NCBI GenBank assembly: GCA_045617725.1
Contig: JAZLJD010000074.1
Location: forward strand, 1-61,819
DNA length: 61,819 bases
DNA from: JAZLJD01 sp045617725
GTDB lineage: Bacteria > Bacillota > Clostridia > Lachnospirales > Lachnospiraceae
Direction: 5' to 3'
Shown here: piece by piece, positions 31,072 to 40,068 of the stretch
How positions within the stretch are numbered: the stretch's first letter is position 1
Layout of the letters: each line of letters starts with the position of its first letter
The notes under the pieces: model-generated
Told to the model about the DNA's origin: nothing
Seen by the model: the letters and a program-made list of their open reading frames with translations, nothing else
Databases searched by the model: none
Program-made: the position numbers and the translations under genes

Positions 31072-32379
31072 TTATTTAGCAATTTTGATGTTAGGATAGG
31101 TCTCATTTACGTAGTTGTAGAAGTTACCCATAGCAGTGTCATAATCAGTAACACCGGTGAAGTAATCCTTAATGTAGGTCTGAAGGCCTTCATTAAGCAT
31201 CTGATCGTAATTGGTGTGATACTGCCATACGATATTATTGGTCATGCCTGCGAACAATGCGATATCGTTCTGGCCACCAAGGAATGCATTACCATAGGAA
31301 TCATCAGCTGCATACTTAGCAATGATATCAGTGTTGTTAACGAACTGGCTGTTCACAGATACAAGCTGGTCAACGATTTCAGTGTTATTGGTGAATGCGT
31401 TCATGATATCAACTACCATAGAGCTGTTATCAGTACCAGCTGCTGCAAGGAGCCAAGTACCGCCCCAGAAGTGAGCCTGAGGTCCCTGGCAGATAGCCCA
31501 ATCACCGAAGGTACCATGATCGGGATCCTGTGCATTACCCATACTGAAGTTGAAGTACCAAGCGGGTCCGAATACGCACATGGTCTTGCCTTCTTCGAAG
31601 AACTGATCATTCTTCTCAGCATCCCAAACACCTGCGGAAGCGATGGTGTAACCATTGTCACAGAAATTCTTGGTATCATCAATCCACTGCTTGATTTCCT
31701 TAGGCATGGTTAAGTTGTTCTTCTCATCAACCCAAGCCTGAGTGCAGTTGTTGGAGTATACACGGAATACTTCTGCGAAGGAAGGAGTCATGTAGTAACC
31801 CTTAGCCTTAGCCTGAGCAGCTACTGCATTGAACTTGTCCCAAGAACCAACAAGAGCCTGAACCTCTGCAGGATCATCGGTACCAAGAACGTCCTTAGCG
31901 ATAGAACGACGATAGATAAGTGCGGAAGGGCAGCACTGGAAGGATACACCCTTTACAACACCGTTAGCATCGGTACAAGCACCGATTGTGTACTGATACT
32001 GCTTGCTGAAATCGCTGTAGCCAAGAGCCTTGATATCAGCGGTAGTGTTGGACTCAACATACTTGCCGATGTAGTCAGCCTCTGCAAGGAACATATCAAC
32101 TCTGTCGTTAGCACTTGCCTTGCCCTGAGCCTTTAATGCTGCATCCAGTTTCTCCTGGTAAACACCACCATCGGAAGGATTAATAATCCAGTTTACAGTT
32201 ACGCCTGCAGGAACCTGATAGTAAGCTTCGAAGAAGCCCTTGAACTCTTCGTTCCATGCGTAGATGTTGAAGACGGTACCACCGTCGGTGCACTCCAGGG
32301 TCTTCTCAGCGCCACATCCGGCGAACATAGAAGCAACCATGGTAAGTACAAGTACAATACTTAATACTCTCTTTTTCAT
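31072..32379 (-). CDS. Sugar ABC transporter substrate-binding lipoprotein
   Basis: A 435-residue extracellular solute-binding protein of family 1. The signal peptide MKKRVLSIVLVLTMVASM ends in lipobox FAGC with Cys22 as the lipid-bearing residue. The mature domain has the two-lobe binding fold (DMFLAEADYIGKYVE, GSWDKFNAVAAQAKAKGY, WAICQGPQAHFWGGTWLLAA). It captures a mono- or oligosaccharide for the permeases downstream; specificity cannot be read from sequence. AGAGGAGG lies 6 nt before the ATG. A promoter with several operator-like palindromes lies upstream. Confidence 0.93.
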   Translation of the reverse strand: MKKRVLSIVLVLTMVASMFAGCGAEKTLECTDGGTVFNIYAWNEEFKGFFEAYYQVPAGVTVNWIINPSDGGVYQEKLDAALKAQGKASANDRVDMFLAEADYIGKYVESNTTADIKALGYSDFSKQYQYTIGACTDANGVVKGVSFQCCPSALIYRRSIAKDVLGTDDPAEVQALVGSWDKFNAVAAQAKAKGYYMTPSFAEVFRVYSNNCTQAWVDEKNNLTMPKEIKQWIDDTKNFCDNGYTIASAGVWDAEKNDQFFEEGKTMCVFGPAWYFNFSMGNAQDPDHGTFGDWAICQGPQAHFWGGTWLLAAAGTDNSSMVVDIMNAFTNNTEIVDQLVSVNSQFVNNTDIIAKYAADDSYGNAFLGGQNDIALFAGMTNNIVWQYHTNYDQMLNEGLQTYIKDYFTGVTDYDTAMGNFYNYVNETYPNIKIAK

Positions 32380-32422
32380 AACTTTCCTCCTCTGTATGAA
32401 AAACGTAGTTATTTATTATATC

Positions 32423-32436
32423 AACGCTTATGCGTT
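32423..32436. promoter_or_regulatory. Palindrome in ABC operon leader
   Basis: AACGC-TTAT-GCGTT, a 5-bp inverted repeat in the leader 45 nt before the lipoprotein start. Confidence 0.4.
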
Positions 32437-32477
32437 AATACCTATTTAAAATGGCGGGTAATTTTACTTAACAGCTT

Positions 32478-32493
32478 ACGAAAACGATTTCGT
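32478..32493. promoter_or_regulatory. LacI/cre-like operator in ABC operon leader
   Basis: ACGAAA-ACGA-TTTCGT, a 16-bp near-perfect palindrome close to the catabolite-responsive (cre) consensus. It lies about 40-55 nt downstream of the predicted transcription start, a roadblock position. Confidence 0.6.
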
Positions 32494-32535
32494 TATGTTC
32501 GAAAAAAAATAATCTTTCCTGCCCTTGTGTTGTAA

Positions 32536-32564
32536 ATTTTACCTAAGAAAGACAATTTTGTCAA
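32536..32564 (-). promoter_or_regulatory. Promoter of the carbohydrate ABC operon
   Basis: On the minus strand TTGACA (32564-32559), 17-bp spacer, TAAAAT (32541-32536): a near-consensus SigA promoter. The leader to the lipoprotein start is about 150 nt. Confidence 0.78.
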
Positions 32565-32642
32565 TCATTCTTTATGCGATTTGGTCAACAATTACAAAAA
32601 CTCGCTCGCTGTTTGTAGCACATTTTTGGTTTTCTTAACACT

Positions 32643-32671
32643 TAAGAAAACGATTTAGTGTCAAACCGGTT
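32643..32671. promoter_or_regulatory. Upstream LacI-type operator pair
   Basis: AAGAAAACGATTTAG-like site (32643-32658) followed by AACCGGTT (32664-32671), both with the central CG of LacI-family operators. They lie about 80-110 nt upstream of the -35 and could form a loop with 32478-32493. Confidence 0.45.
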
Positions 32672-32692
32672 GCGCCACACAAGATATAGAAA

Positions 32693-32740
32693 AAGCGGCC
32701 GACCTTGAAATATAAGCACAATTTCAAGATTCGACCGCAT
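32693..32740 (-). terminator. Terminator of galT
   Basis: A long imperfect hairpin, GCGGCCGACCTTGAAAT (from 32695) with its partner ending at 32738, followed by TTTTTCTAT on the minus strand. Confidence 0.8.
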
Positions 32741-32753
32741 AATCTTGCTATTT

Positions 32754-34247
32754 TTAGTTCAAAGAAGCAATAAACCGCATAAATGCGTGCATTCCGGCTT
32801 CATTTCTCTTATATACTCCGGCATCTTCGAGTACCTTACTAAATACTAAACCGATTTCTGAATGCAGAATTTCATCGATATTCGACTCTGAAACCTCCGA
32901 ATATTGTGGCAAAAAGCCATCAACCCAGTCCGCATGCTTCGAAAGTACCTCATCCGACCGTATATCTGCGCCTGTCAGGATTGCTTTTTTCAATTTATCC
33001 ATCTCTGAACGCAGGCGGCTGGGCAAAACTGCCAGTCCCATTACCTCAATCAGGCCGATATTTTCCTTTTTAATGTGATGGAGTTCCGCATGCGGATGAT
33101 ATACGCCGAGCGGATGTTCCGGTGTCGTGATGTTATTGCGAAGCACCAGGTCCATCTCGTAGAGATCCCCGCGCTTCCGGGTAATCGGAGTAATCGTGTT
33201 GTGCGGCTCTCCATCCGAATAGGCATAGATAAATGCTTCTTCGTCCGTATACTCACGCCATGTTTTCAAAATATGATCACACAAAGCGATGATGCGTTCC
33301 GTATCCGTTCCCGAAACGCGCAATACGCTCATGGGCCACTTAACAATACCAACCTTCACATCCTCGTAGCCTTTTACGGATACGGCCTTCTCAACCGGTG
33401 CCTTGGCCATCGCGAAATCATAACAGCCGCCCTGGAAATGGTCGTGACTCAGTATGGAACCGCCCACAATCGGAAGATCGGCATTCGAGCCCACGAAATA
33501 GTGGGGGAACTGCTTTACAAAATCAAACAGCTTACAAAATGTCGCATGTTCAATCTTCATGGGAACATGCTTCTGATTGAACACGATGCAATGTTCGTTG
33601 TAATACACGTAGGGACTGTATTGGAAACCCCACTCGGTTTCATTGATTGTAACCGGTATGATGCGGTGGTTCTGCCTTGCGGGGTGATTCGTTCTGCCCG
33701 CATATCCGACATTCTCCTTGCACAAAAGACACTTTGGATACCCGGACTGAACCGCGTTTCTTGCAGCAGCGATTGCCTTGGGATCCTTTTCGGGCTTCGA
33801 AAGGTTAATGGTAATGTCAAGGTCGCCATACTCTGTTTTGGTAACCCACTTTACATCCCGGGCAATTCGGTAACGCCTGATATAGTCGGTATCCTGCGAA
33901 AACTTATAATACCAGTCAGTCGCCTCCTTCGGGCTGTTCCGGTACCGGGAACGGAATTCTTCTATTATATAGTGTGGCGGAGCTACCATGGTTGCCATCA
34001 GCTTCGTATCAAATAAATCGCGGTACACGATACTGTCTTCAATGAGCCCCTTCGATACCGCATAATCCAGAAGTTCCTTCAGGATCAGCTCAAGGGAGGG
34101 CTGCTCTTCCACTTCGCCAATCTCCTCATAGGAATCCAGATTCAAGACTTCCAGGATGCGATTCGTCACATAGTCGCTATCCGCTTTTGCAAACAAACCG
34201 TTTGTAAGTCCATAATTCACAAGCTGCTTAATGGCTTTCTCTATCAT
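32754..34247 (-). CDS. galT: UTP-hexose-1-phosphate uridylyltransferase, GalT family 2
   Basis: A 497-residue enzyme of the Leloir pathway that exchanges UMP between UDP-glucose and galactose-1-phosphate. The family-2 (Firmicute) form lacks the HPHxQ of E. coli GalT and instead shows FNQKHVPMKIEHATFC, VGGSILSHDHFQGGCYDF and VYHPHAELHHIKKENIGL. Length agrees with that family. It is transcribed with or immediately behind the SRP RNA gene. No galK or galE is adjacent. Confidence 0.94.
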   Translation of the reverse strand: MIEKAIKQLVNYGLTNGLFAKADSDYVTNRILEVLNLDSYEEIGEVEEQPSLELILKELLDYAVSKGLIEDSIVYRDLFDTKLMATMVAPPHYIIEEFRSRYRNSPKEATDWYYKFSQDTDYIRRYRIARDVKWVTKTEYGDLDITINLSKPEKDPKAIAAARNAVQSGYPKCLLCKENVGYAGRTNHPARQNHRIIPVTINETEWGFQYSPYVYYNEHCIVFNQKHVPMKIEHATFCKLFDFVKQFPHYFVGSNADLPIVGGSILSHDHFQGGCYDFAMAKAPVEKAVSVKGYEDVKVGIVKWPMSVLRVSGTDTERIIALCDHILKTWREYTDEEAFIYAYSDGEPHNTITPITRKRGDLYEMDLVLRNNITTPEHPLGVYHPHAELHHIKKENIGLIEVMGLAVLPSRLRSEMDKLKKAILTGADIRSDEVLSKHADWVDGFLPQYSEVSESNIDEILHSEIGLVFSKVLEDAGVYKRNEAGMHAFMRFIASLN

Positions 34248-34261
34248 GATATATTGCCTTT

Positions 34262-34411
34262 CCTAAAAAAATGCTCTGCTTTAAGGAACGTCCGATCCGG
34301 CACCCTCGCGGCACATACAGAGTCCCTCTTAGTGCTGCTTCGTTCCCGACCTGACACGGTTCGTGGGTCTGCATTGCGCAAGACCTGATCGGACATCCCT
34401 TAAAACAGAGC
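34262..34411 (-). ncRNA. ffs: Signal recognition particle RNA (short, 4.5S type)
   Basis: The RNA (34411 to about 34273) closes with a terminal helix GCTCTG/CAGAGC and carries the SRP domain IV signature GTCAGGTCGGGAACGAAGCA followed by GCACTAAG. At about 139 nt it lacks room for an Alu domain, unlike the long Bacillus form. TTTTTTT follows on the minus strand and acts as its terminator. galT starts 26 nt later. Confidence 0.93.
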
Positions 34412-34451
34412 AATATTAACGTTTGAAGACTATCACTTTTTGGGGAAAATG

Positions 34452-34952
34452 TCAATCCGCCGGTGTCTCTTTCTCCGTCTTCAGGCGCGCACGCAGCTCC
34501 TTGAAAAACCGGGTAAGCATTTCCGAACAGTCTTCCTCCATGACACCGTATACTGTCGTTACCTGATGATTGAATTCTTCCATATTAAACAGATTCAGTA
34601 TGGATCCTGCGCAACCGGCCTTTGGATTCATGCAGCCGATAACCACTTCATCCATTCTGGCCTGCACAATCGCTCCGGCACACATCTGGCACGGTTCCAG
34701 CGTCACATACAAGCGGCAACCTTCCAGTCTCCAGTCCCCAACCACCTTGGAAGCCTTCTTAATAGCAACGATTTCCGCATGTGCCAGCGTGCTTTTGTCG
34801 GTCTTTCTGCGATTATAACCGCGGCCGATAATCCTGCCTTCATATACTATAACGCAACCAATCGGAACCTCGCCCAGGGCATAAGCCTTACGAGCCTCCC
34901 GAAGAGCTGCTCTCATATATTTCTGATCTTCTTTCTCTCTTTCAGTCATCAC
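34452..34952 (-). CDS. tadA: tRNA-specific adenosine deaminase
   Basis: A 166-residue zinc deaminase that converts wobble A34 of tRNA-Arg to inosine. The zinc/catalytic motif HAEIVAI and the PCQMCAGA motif (with the first Cys two residues after PC) are intact, and YMRAALREARKAYALGEVPI is the typical family N-terminus. Length is normal. It is followed on the same strand by the SRP RNA. Confidence 0.95.
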   Translation of the reverse strand: MMTEREKEDQKYMRAALREARKAYALGEVPIGCVIVYEGRIIGRGYNRRKTDKSTLAHAEIVAIKKASKVVGDWRLEGCRLYVTLEPCQMCAGAIVQARMDEVVIGCMNPKAGCAGSILNLFNMEEFNHQVTTVYGVMEEDCSEMLTRFFKELRARLKTEKETPAD

Positions 34953-35081
34953 TTTCGACTTTCTTTCATTAACTTTCTCAAGAAACTGTTCTATAATATG
35001 ATACAGGAGCCAAAAAGCAGTTTTGATGAAGCAAGCAATGCGTGTATCATATACAGAGAATAACTTTTGGAGCGGAACTTT

Positions 35082-35786
35082 ATGATTATAAACGGCTTAA
35101 TGAAAACTACACTTCTTGATTACCCGGGGCATGTGGCCGCAACCGTATTCCTGGGAGGCTGCAACTTTCGCTGTCCTTTTTGTCACAACAGGGACATGGT
35201 AGTCGACCTTCAGAACACGGAGCGGATCGATGAAGAAGAATTCTTCCGCTTTCTTTCCAAGCGTACCGGCGTTCTGACCGGCGTATGCGTAACCGGCGGC
35301 GAGCCGACACTTCGACCGGACCTTGAAGACTTCCTGCGCCGTATCAAGGATCTGGGCTTCCTCGTGAAGCTGGACACCAACGGCTCCCACCCTTCCGTGA
35401 TTCGTCGCCTGAATGAAGAAGGACTCCTTGATTATGTCGCCATGGACATCAAGTCGTCCTTGAATCATTACTCAAAATGTATAGACGTTCCGGCATTTGA
35501 AGCAGGCTTAATAAAGGAAAGCGTGGATTATATCAAGTCCTCGCTCAAGCAATACGAATTCCGCACAACAGTCGTCCGCGAGCTGCATACCGCCGGCGAT
35601 TTCGAGGAGATTGCCCACCTGCTTAAGGGTGCCCAAAACTACTTCCTCCAGTACTACCGCGACAGCGACAACATCATCTGTCCCAACACGTTTCACTGCT
35701 GTTCCGAAGAAGAAATGAACCGGTTCGCAGGAATCTGTCGTCCCTACATGGAACAGGTTTCCGTCCGCGGGGAGATGCCGGATTAA
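35082..35786 (+). CDS. Anaerobic NTP-reductase-activating-type radical SAM protein
   Basis: A 234-residue radical SAM activase from ATG 35082 (GGAG 9 nt upstream). GCNFRCPFCHNRDMV holds the CX3CX2C cluster; GVCVTGGEPTLRPDL is the SAM-binding GGE. It activates glycyl-radical enzymes, being annotated as the NrdG2 type in Clostridia, but no NrdD is adjacent. Only ordinary spacing, no operon partner: the next gene is convergent with a 4-nt overlap. Confidence 0.88.
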   Translation: MIINGLMKTTLLDYPGHVAATVFLGGCNFRCPFCHNRDMVVDLQNTERIDEEEFFRFLSKRTGVLTGVCVTGGEPTLRPDLEDFLRRIKDLGFLVKLDTNGSHPSVIRRLNEEGLLDYVAMDIKSSLNHYSKCIDVPAFEAGLIKESVDYIKSSLKQYEFRTTVVRELHTAGDFEEIAHLLKGAQNYFLQYYRDSDNIICPNTFHCCSEEEMNRFAGICRPYMEQVSVRGEMPD

Positions 35787-36862
35787 TCCTGCGTCTTCAG
35801 ATAATTCATATAGTTAACAACCATCAAGGCGATTTTGAACACGAGCGCATCATCAAAGATACGAATGTCGAGTCCGGTCGCCTTTTGTAATTTCTCAATA
35901 CGATATACCAGTGTATTACGTGCCAAAAACAACTGTCTCGAGGTTTCGGATACATTCAGATTGTTCTCAAAGAACTTCTCTACCGTATTCATAATCTCTT
36001 CATCCAGTTCTTCCGGTATATTGTCGCCAAAAATCTCCTGTACGAAAATACGACACAGATTCTCGGGAAGCTGATAAATCAAACGGCCTACGCCCAAGGT
36101 GTTGTAAGCATTCACTTTGTTCTGCACATAGAAGATTTTGCCGACTTCCATCGCCATTCCGGCTTCTTTGTAGGACTTGGACACATCCTTCAGTTCATGA
36201 ACGATGGTACCGTAAGAAACCTTTACATCCAGCATGGCTTCCGTATTCATAATATCCACAATGCTTTCTGCGATACTGTTTACTTCCTCATAGGAATCGC
36301 CCTTCTCAAGTGATTTCACAAGAATCAGCGTAGACTGTTTCACGCTTGTAACATAATCCTCATTCGTCTCCGCAAATGCCTGCTTTAATACCTCAAGAGC
36401 AATTTCATCCGCATCCCGTACCGTTTCAATCAGGTAGACTACTCTGGGTTGCTGCAACTTGATTTTATATTTTTTGGCACGGCCGTTGATATCTACCAAA
36501 AGAAGGTTATCAAGTAGCAGATTCTGCCAATAACTGTCAGAATCATATTTCTCTTTATATGCCGTTGCGAATTCCTGCAGCTGACAACAGGTTATCTTGC
36601 CCACGAGCTGTGTTTCGGAGCCGACCGGCGAAAGAACAAGTACTCCATCGTCCAGGTTCTCTCCCACGCGAAAGAGTTGCATATCCTTGACAACCATGCT
36701 CTGTGCAGGGCCATTGATAAAGCTGGCCATAACATCGCCCGGTACACTCATCTCAGCGGTTTCCGCTATCATGATACCTTCACCGTCGTAGACGCCCAGT
36801 TCAAGGCCGGTTATTTCGTGTATTTTATTAATATGATTGAGTACAACATCGCTGGATATCAT
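35783..36862 (-). CDS. PucR/CdaR-family transcriptional regulator
   Basis: A 359-residue regulator from ATG 36862 (AAGGAG 5 nt upstream). The N-terminal 100 residues resemble the sugar-diacid recognition domain (NHINKIHEITGLELGVYDGE, VLSPVGSETQLVGKI), a middle GGDEF-like region shows no catalytic motif, and the C-terminal PucR helix-turn-helix (HTH_30) is NVSETSRQLFLARNTLVYRI. It sits just behind the MsmK/UgpC-type ATPase and might respond to a sugar or organic acid. The ligand is not known. Confidence 0.88.
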   Translation of the reverse strand: MISSDVVLNHINKIHEITGLELGVYDGEGIMIAETAEMSVPGDVMASFINGPAQSMVVKDMQLFRVGENLDDGVLVLSPVGSETQLVGKITCCQLQEFATAYKEKYDSDSYWQNLLLDNLLLVDINGRAKKYKIKLQQPRVVYLIETVRDADEIALEVLKQAFAETNEDYVTSVKQSTLILVKSLEKGDSYEEVNSIAESIVDIMNTEAMLDVKVSYGTIVHELKDVSKSYKEAGMAMEVGKIFYVQNKVNAYNTLGVGRLIYQLPENLCRIFVQEIFGDNIPEELDEEIMNTVEKFFENNLNVSETSRQLFLARNTLVYRIEKLQKATGLDIRIFDDALVFKIALMVVNYMNYLKTQD

Positions 36863-36916
36863 ATTTGTCTCCTTAGCATTGATAACTAATGATAACACAT
36901 AATTTCCATAAATACA

Positions 36917-36948
36917 AAAGTCCTTCTGATATACACCAGAAGGACTTT
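36917..36948 (-). terminator. Terminator of the MsmK/UgpC ATPase gene
   Basis: Perfect 12-bp stem AAAGTCCTTCTG (36917-36928) with CAGAAGGACTTT (36937-36948), followed by TTGTATTT on the minus strand. Confidence 0.8.
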
Positions 36949-36969
36949 CTTTGACTTATTGATTTCAGA

Positions 36970-38082
36970 CTAGTTGGTAATGGTCTGCTCGGTCTCTTTG
37001 TCGAATACATGAATCTTCTCAACATCAAGAGCAAACTTAACAACGTCACCGGTCTTAGCGGTAGAACGAGGATCAACACGAGCGGTGATAGGATAATCAC
37101 ACCAATCGAAGTATAAGAATACTTCAGCACCAAGTAACTCGTATACACGGATGGTAGCTTCGAAAGCACTTGCAGGATACTGCTCAACCATCATCTGAGA
37201 ATCATATACATCCTCAGGACGAATACCGAAGGTTACAACCTTTCCGTCATAACCACCCTCGATAAGTTTCTTAGATTTATTAGCAGGAAGAGGAATGGAG
37301 TTGTTACCAAGGTTAAGGTAAGCAACATCACCTTTAACTTCTACAGTAGCATCGATGAAGTTCATCTGAGGAGATCCCATGAATCCGGCTACGAAGAGGT
37401 TAGCGGGCTTCTGATACAGATTCTGAGGAGTATCAACCTGCATGATGCAACCATCTTTCATAACTACGATTCTGGTACCAAGGGTCATAGCCTCGGTCTG
37501 GTCATGGGTAACGTAAATCATGGTAGTACCCAGTCTCTGATGAAGTTTGTTGATCTCGATACGCATCTGTACACGTAACTTAGCATCCAAGTTGGAAAGA
37601 GGCTCATCCATAAGGAATACCTTAGGATTACGAACGATTGCACGACCCATGGCAACACGCTGTCTCTGACCACCGGAAAGAGCCTTCGGCTTACGATCAA
37701 GGAGATTGGTAAGGTCAAGGATCTTAGCTGCTTCCTTAACCATTCTGTCGATATCGTTCTTAGGAACCTTACGAAGCTTAAGACCGAATGCCATGTTATC
37801 ATAAACAGACATATGAGGATACAGAGCGTAGTTCTGGAATACCATTGCGATATCTCTGTCCTTAGGTTCTACATCGTTAACGATGGTATCACCGATACGT
37901 AACTCACCGGAAGTAATGTCCTCAAGACCTGCGATCATACGAAGGGTGGTGGACTTACCACATCCGGAAGGACCTACGAAGATGATGAACTCGCGATCAT
38001 CTACTTCAAGGTTGAAGTTCTTAACAGCTTCGAAGCCGTTAGGGTAAACTTTTGTGATGTTCTTTAATGAAAGTTTTGCCAT
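36970..38082 (-). CDS. ugpC: Carbohydrate ABC transporter ATP-binding protein, MsmK/UgpC type
   Basis: A 370-residue ATPase from ATG 38082 with AGGAGG 9 nt upstream. Walker A GPSGCGKST (37-45), signature LSGGQRQRVAMGRA, Walker B VFLMDEPLSNLDA and a C-terminal TOBE/regulatory domain (MNFIDATVEVKGDV, GIRPEDVYDSQM). In many Firmicutes such an orphan ATPase serves several CUT1 importers, which fits the ATPase-less importer at 29067-32379. It has its own transcript and terminator. Confidence 0.94.
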   Translation of the reverse strand: MAKLSLKNITKVYPNGFEAVKNFNLEVDDREFIIFVGPSGCGKSTTLRMIAGLEDITSGELRIGDTIVNDVEPKDRDIAMVFQNYALYPHMSVYDNMAFGLKLRKVPKNDIDRMVKEAAKILDLTNLLDRKPKALSGGQRQRVAMGRAIVRNPKVFLMDEPLSNLDAKLRVQMRIEINKLHQRLGTTMIYVTHDQTEAMTLGTRIVVMKDGCIMQVDTPQNLYQKPANLFVAGFMGSPQMNFIDATVEVKGDVAYLNLGNNSIPLPANKSKKLIEGGYDGKVVTFGIRPEDVYDSQMMVEQYPASAFEATIRVYELLGAEVFLYFDWCDYPITARVDPRSTAKTGDVVKFALDVEKIHVFDKETEQTITN

Positions 38083-38277
38083 TACTAATTTCCTCCTATA
38101 GATATGTAGCAAATAAAAAACACATTACTGATAGTATAGTCTAATAGACCCCAAAATGCCATATTGCAAAGTGACAAAGAAACAGCAAAATAATCTATAA
38201 TAAGAGAAAAAGGAAGTGGCAGGCTTTGTCGTTTTTAACAAAATCCGTCACTCCCGTTTGTGCAAAATGTCATGTGC

Positions 38278-39552
38278 CTAAGTTAATTTATTTCCGGCCT
38301 GTACCTGCTCCTCCAAACGGCTCTTTAGGGCCAGATATGTCTCGCGGATTTTGTCCATCTCCGGCTTAATCCGCTTCATCATCTGATCAAAATAGACTAC
38401 CGTTGTATCTACAACCATCTTGTTGAGCTTCTGATTATCCGCATCCTCCAAAAGGATTGTACAGATTTCCTCATTGGTCAGACTGCCGGCATACGTTCTT
38501 GCATTAATCAGCGCAGCTACCGTATCAGCCACCTGAAGAATCGCCTGCAAATCGTTCATCTTACCGCCTTTTAATCCAAGCGGATAACCGCTTCCGTCAA
38601 ATCGCTCATGATGTGCACAGGCGATATCCGCAACCCTGGCCGGTACGTACGGAGTGATTAACTCTCTCGTTACATCCACGTGCGTCCGAACGATGGCACG
38701 CTCCTCCTTCGTCAACTGTCGCGGAGCGGAAATAATGCTGCTAGGAATGGAAAGCATTCCGATATCGTGGAGAATGGCCGCACAATCCAGTGCTTCTCTG
38801 TCTTCTTCCGTCAGCTTCATGTGAGAACCGATTTCACGGCATGCATAAACGGACGCGATGGCCTTCATAACCGAAACTTCATCACGGAATCCGATACTGA
38901 ACATAAGGATATCACTGAGCTTGGATTTCTCCGTATCCGAAAGCAGAGCGTAATCCCAAACCTTTTTCATTTTCTCCTCGTAATCACCGTTCAGCAAATC
39001 AACGGTAATCTGACCGTTCATCATGACTTTTTGGAACAGCTTCACGACTTCCGGCATATATTTATCACTTCTTGTTTCAATCATCTTGGTAAGGCTGAAC
39101 CGCTTGCCTACCCTCGCAATAATGCTGGCTGCATCGGAGGAAATATGCAGAAACTGCGCCAGATCCTTGTGCGCATAATTCACTCCCTGTAAACGGTCCC
39201 AGTGCACATGATGGTAAAGAAGCATCTTGGCGTAATCCGGATAAGGCGAGAGATACCGGAACATCAAATAGCCATAAACCGAGTGCTTCGAGATATCTGC
39301 GGTCTCGTAATCCCCTTTTATATTCAGATACTCGGTCTTGTAAATTCCGACATCCTGCAAAAGCGCAACAAAACAAATATCTACGATCTCATACTCTTCG
39401 TAACCGCCCCTTGCTTTCAGCAAATTGTAAAGAATATATGCTGACTGCATGCCATGATTCATCGGGCGTTCATCATACAAAGAAAGAGTATCCTTGATAA
39501 GCAAAAAAATATCTTTCGAAGATATAAGTTCGTCCATTAATATCTCAGACAT
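38278..39552 (-). CDS. HD-GYP domain protein with degenerate second HD domain
   Basis: A 424-residue protein made of two HD-fold halves. The first (about 25-190) has ICFVALLQDVGIYKTEY, with Gln in place of the metal-binding His, so it is probably inactive. The second (about 235-420) is a full HD-GYP domain: AAILHDIGMLSIPSSIISAP, AHHERFDGSGYPLGLKGGKM, LQVADTVAALINARTY. It should hydrolyse c-di-GMP. No sensor or receiver domain is attached. It is a single gene. Confidence 0.9.
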   Translation of the reverse strand: MSEILMDELISSKDIFLLIKDTLSLYDERPMNHGMQSAYILYNLLKARGGYEEYEIVDICFVALLQDVGIYKTEYLNIKGDYETADISKHSVYGYLMFRYLSPYPDYAKMLLYHHVHWDRLQGVNYAHKDLAQFLHISSDAASIIARVGKRFSLTKMIETRSDKYMPEVVKLFQKVMMNGQITVDLLNGDYEEKMKKVWDYALLSDTEKSKLSDILMFSIGFRDEVSVMKAIASVYACREIGSHMKLTEEDREALDCAAILHDIGMLSIPSSIISAPRQLTKEERAIVRTHVDVTRELITPYVPARVADIACAHHERFDGSGYPLGLKGGKMNDLQAILQVADTVAALINARTYAGSLTNEEICTILLEDADNQKLNKMVVDTTVVYFDQMMKRIKPEMDKIRETYLALKSRLEEQVQAGNKLT

Positions 39553-39582
39553 TTGATTTCCCCTTTTTATTGTGCTTATTCT

Positions 39583-40065
39583 TTATGACCTACGCCAAAT
39601 CATGGGCGTATATCGAATTCCATCCTGTAACTGTTCCGTATCCGTGTCCGTAAATCCCTGTTTGTGATAAAACTCAACCGCATACGGCGCTGCATTTACC
39701 GTCAGTCTGTCCAGCTTCTCATCCATGGAGTACTGTTTCATGGCCTCCATCAGCCGTCTTCCGATTCCCTGCTTGTGATATTGTGCATCCACAAACAGAA
39801 GGGAAATATGAGACCGCGATCTCGCCGAAATCACTCCGACTATTCTGCCGTCACATTCTGCCACTTTAAGAATGTACAGCCCTTCATGAAACATAATCTC
39901 CAAACGCTCATCGGTAACAAAATTGTAGAAATTCTGTATTCCTTCCTGGGAATAAACCGGAGCCTCAAACTTCATAAATACCTTGAACGCCAGATTCATC
40001 GCCGGCTTCCAATCCTCATAGGAAGCATCACGTATCCTGATTTCATCTTTCAATTGTTCGTCCAT
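39583..40065 (-). CDS. GNAT-family N-acetyltransferase
   Basis: A 160-residue acyl-CoA-dependent acetyltransferase. The acetyl-CoA loop is QYHKQGIGRRLMEAMKQY and the C-terminal strand FYHKQGFTDT matches the GNAT fold. The substrate is unknown. It is only 3 nt downstream of the alpha/beta hydrolase gene, so the two form an operon. Confidence 0.9.
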   Translation of the reverse strand: MDEQLKDEIRIRDASYEDWKPAMNLAFKVFMKFEAPVYSQEGIQNFYNFVTDERLEIMFHEGLYILKVAECDGRIVGVISARSRSHISLLFVDAQYHKQGIGRRLMEAMKQYSMDEKLDRLTVNAAPYAVEFYHKQGFTDTDTEQLQDGIRYTPMIWRRS

Positions 40066-40068
40066 AAT

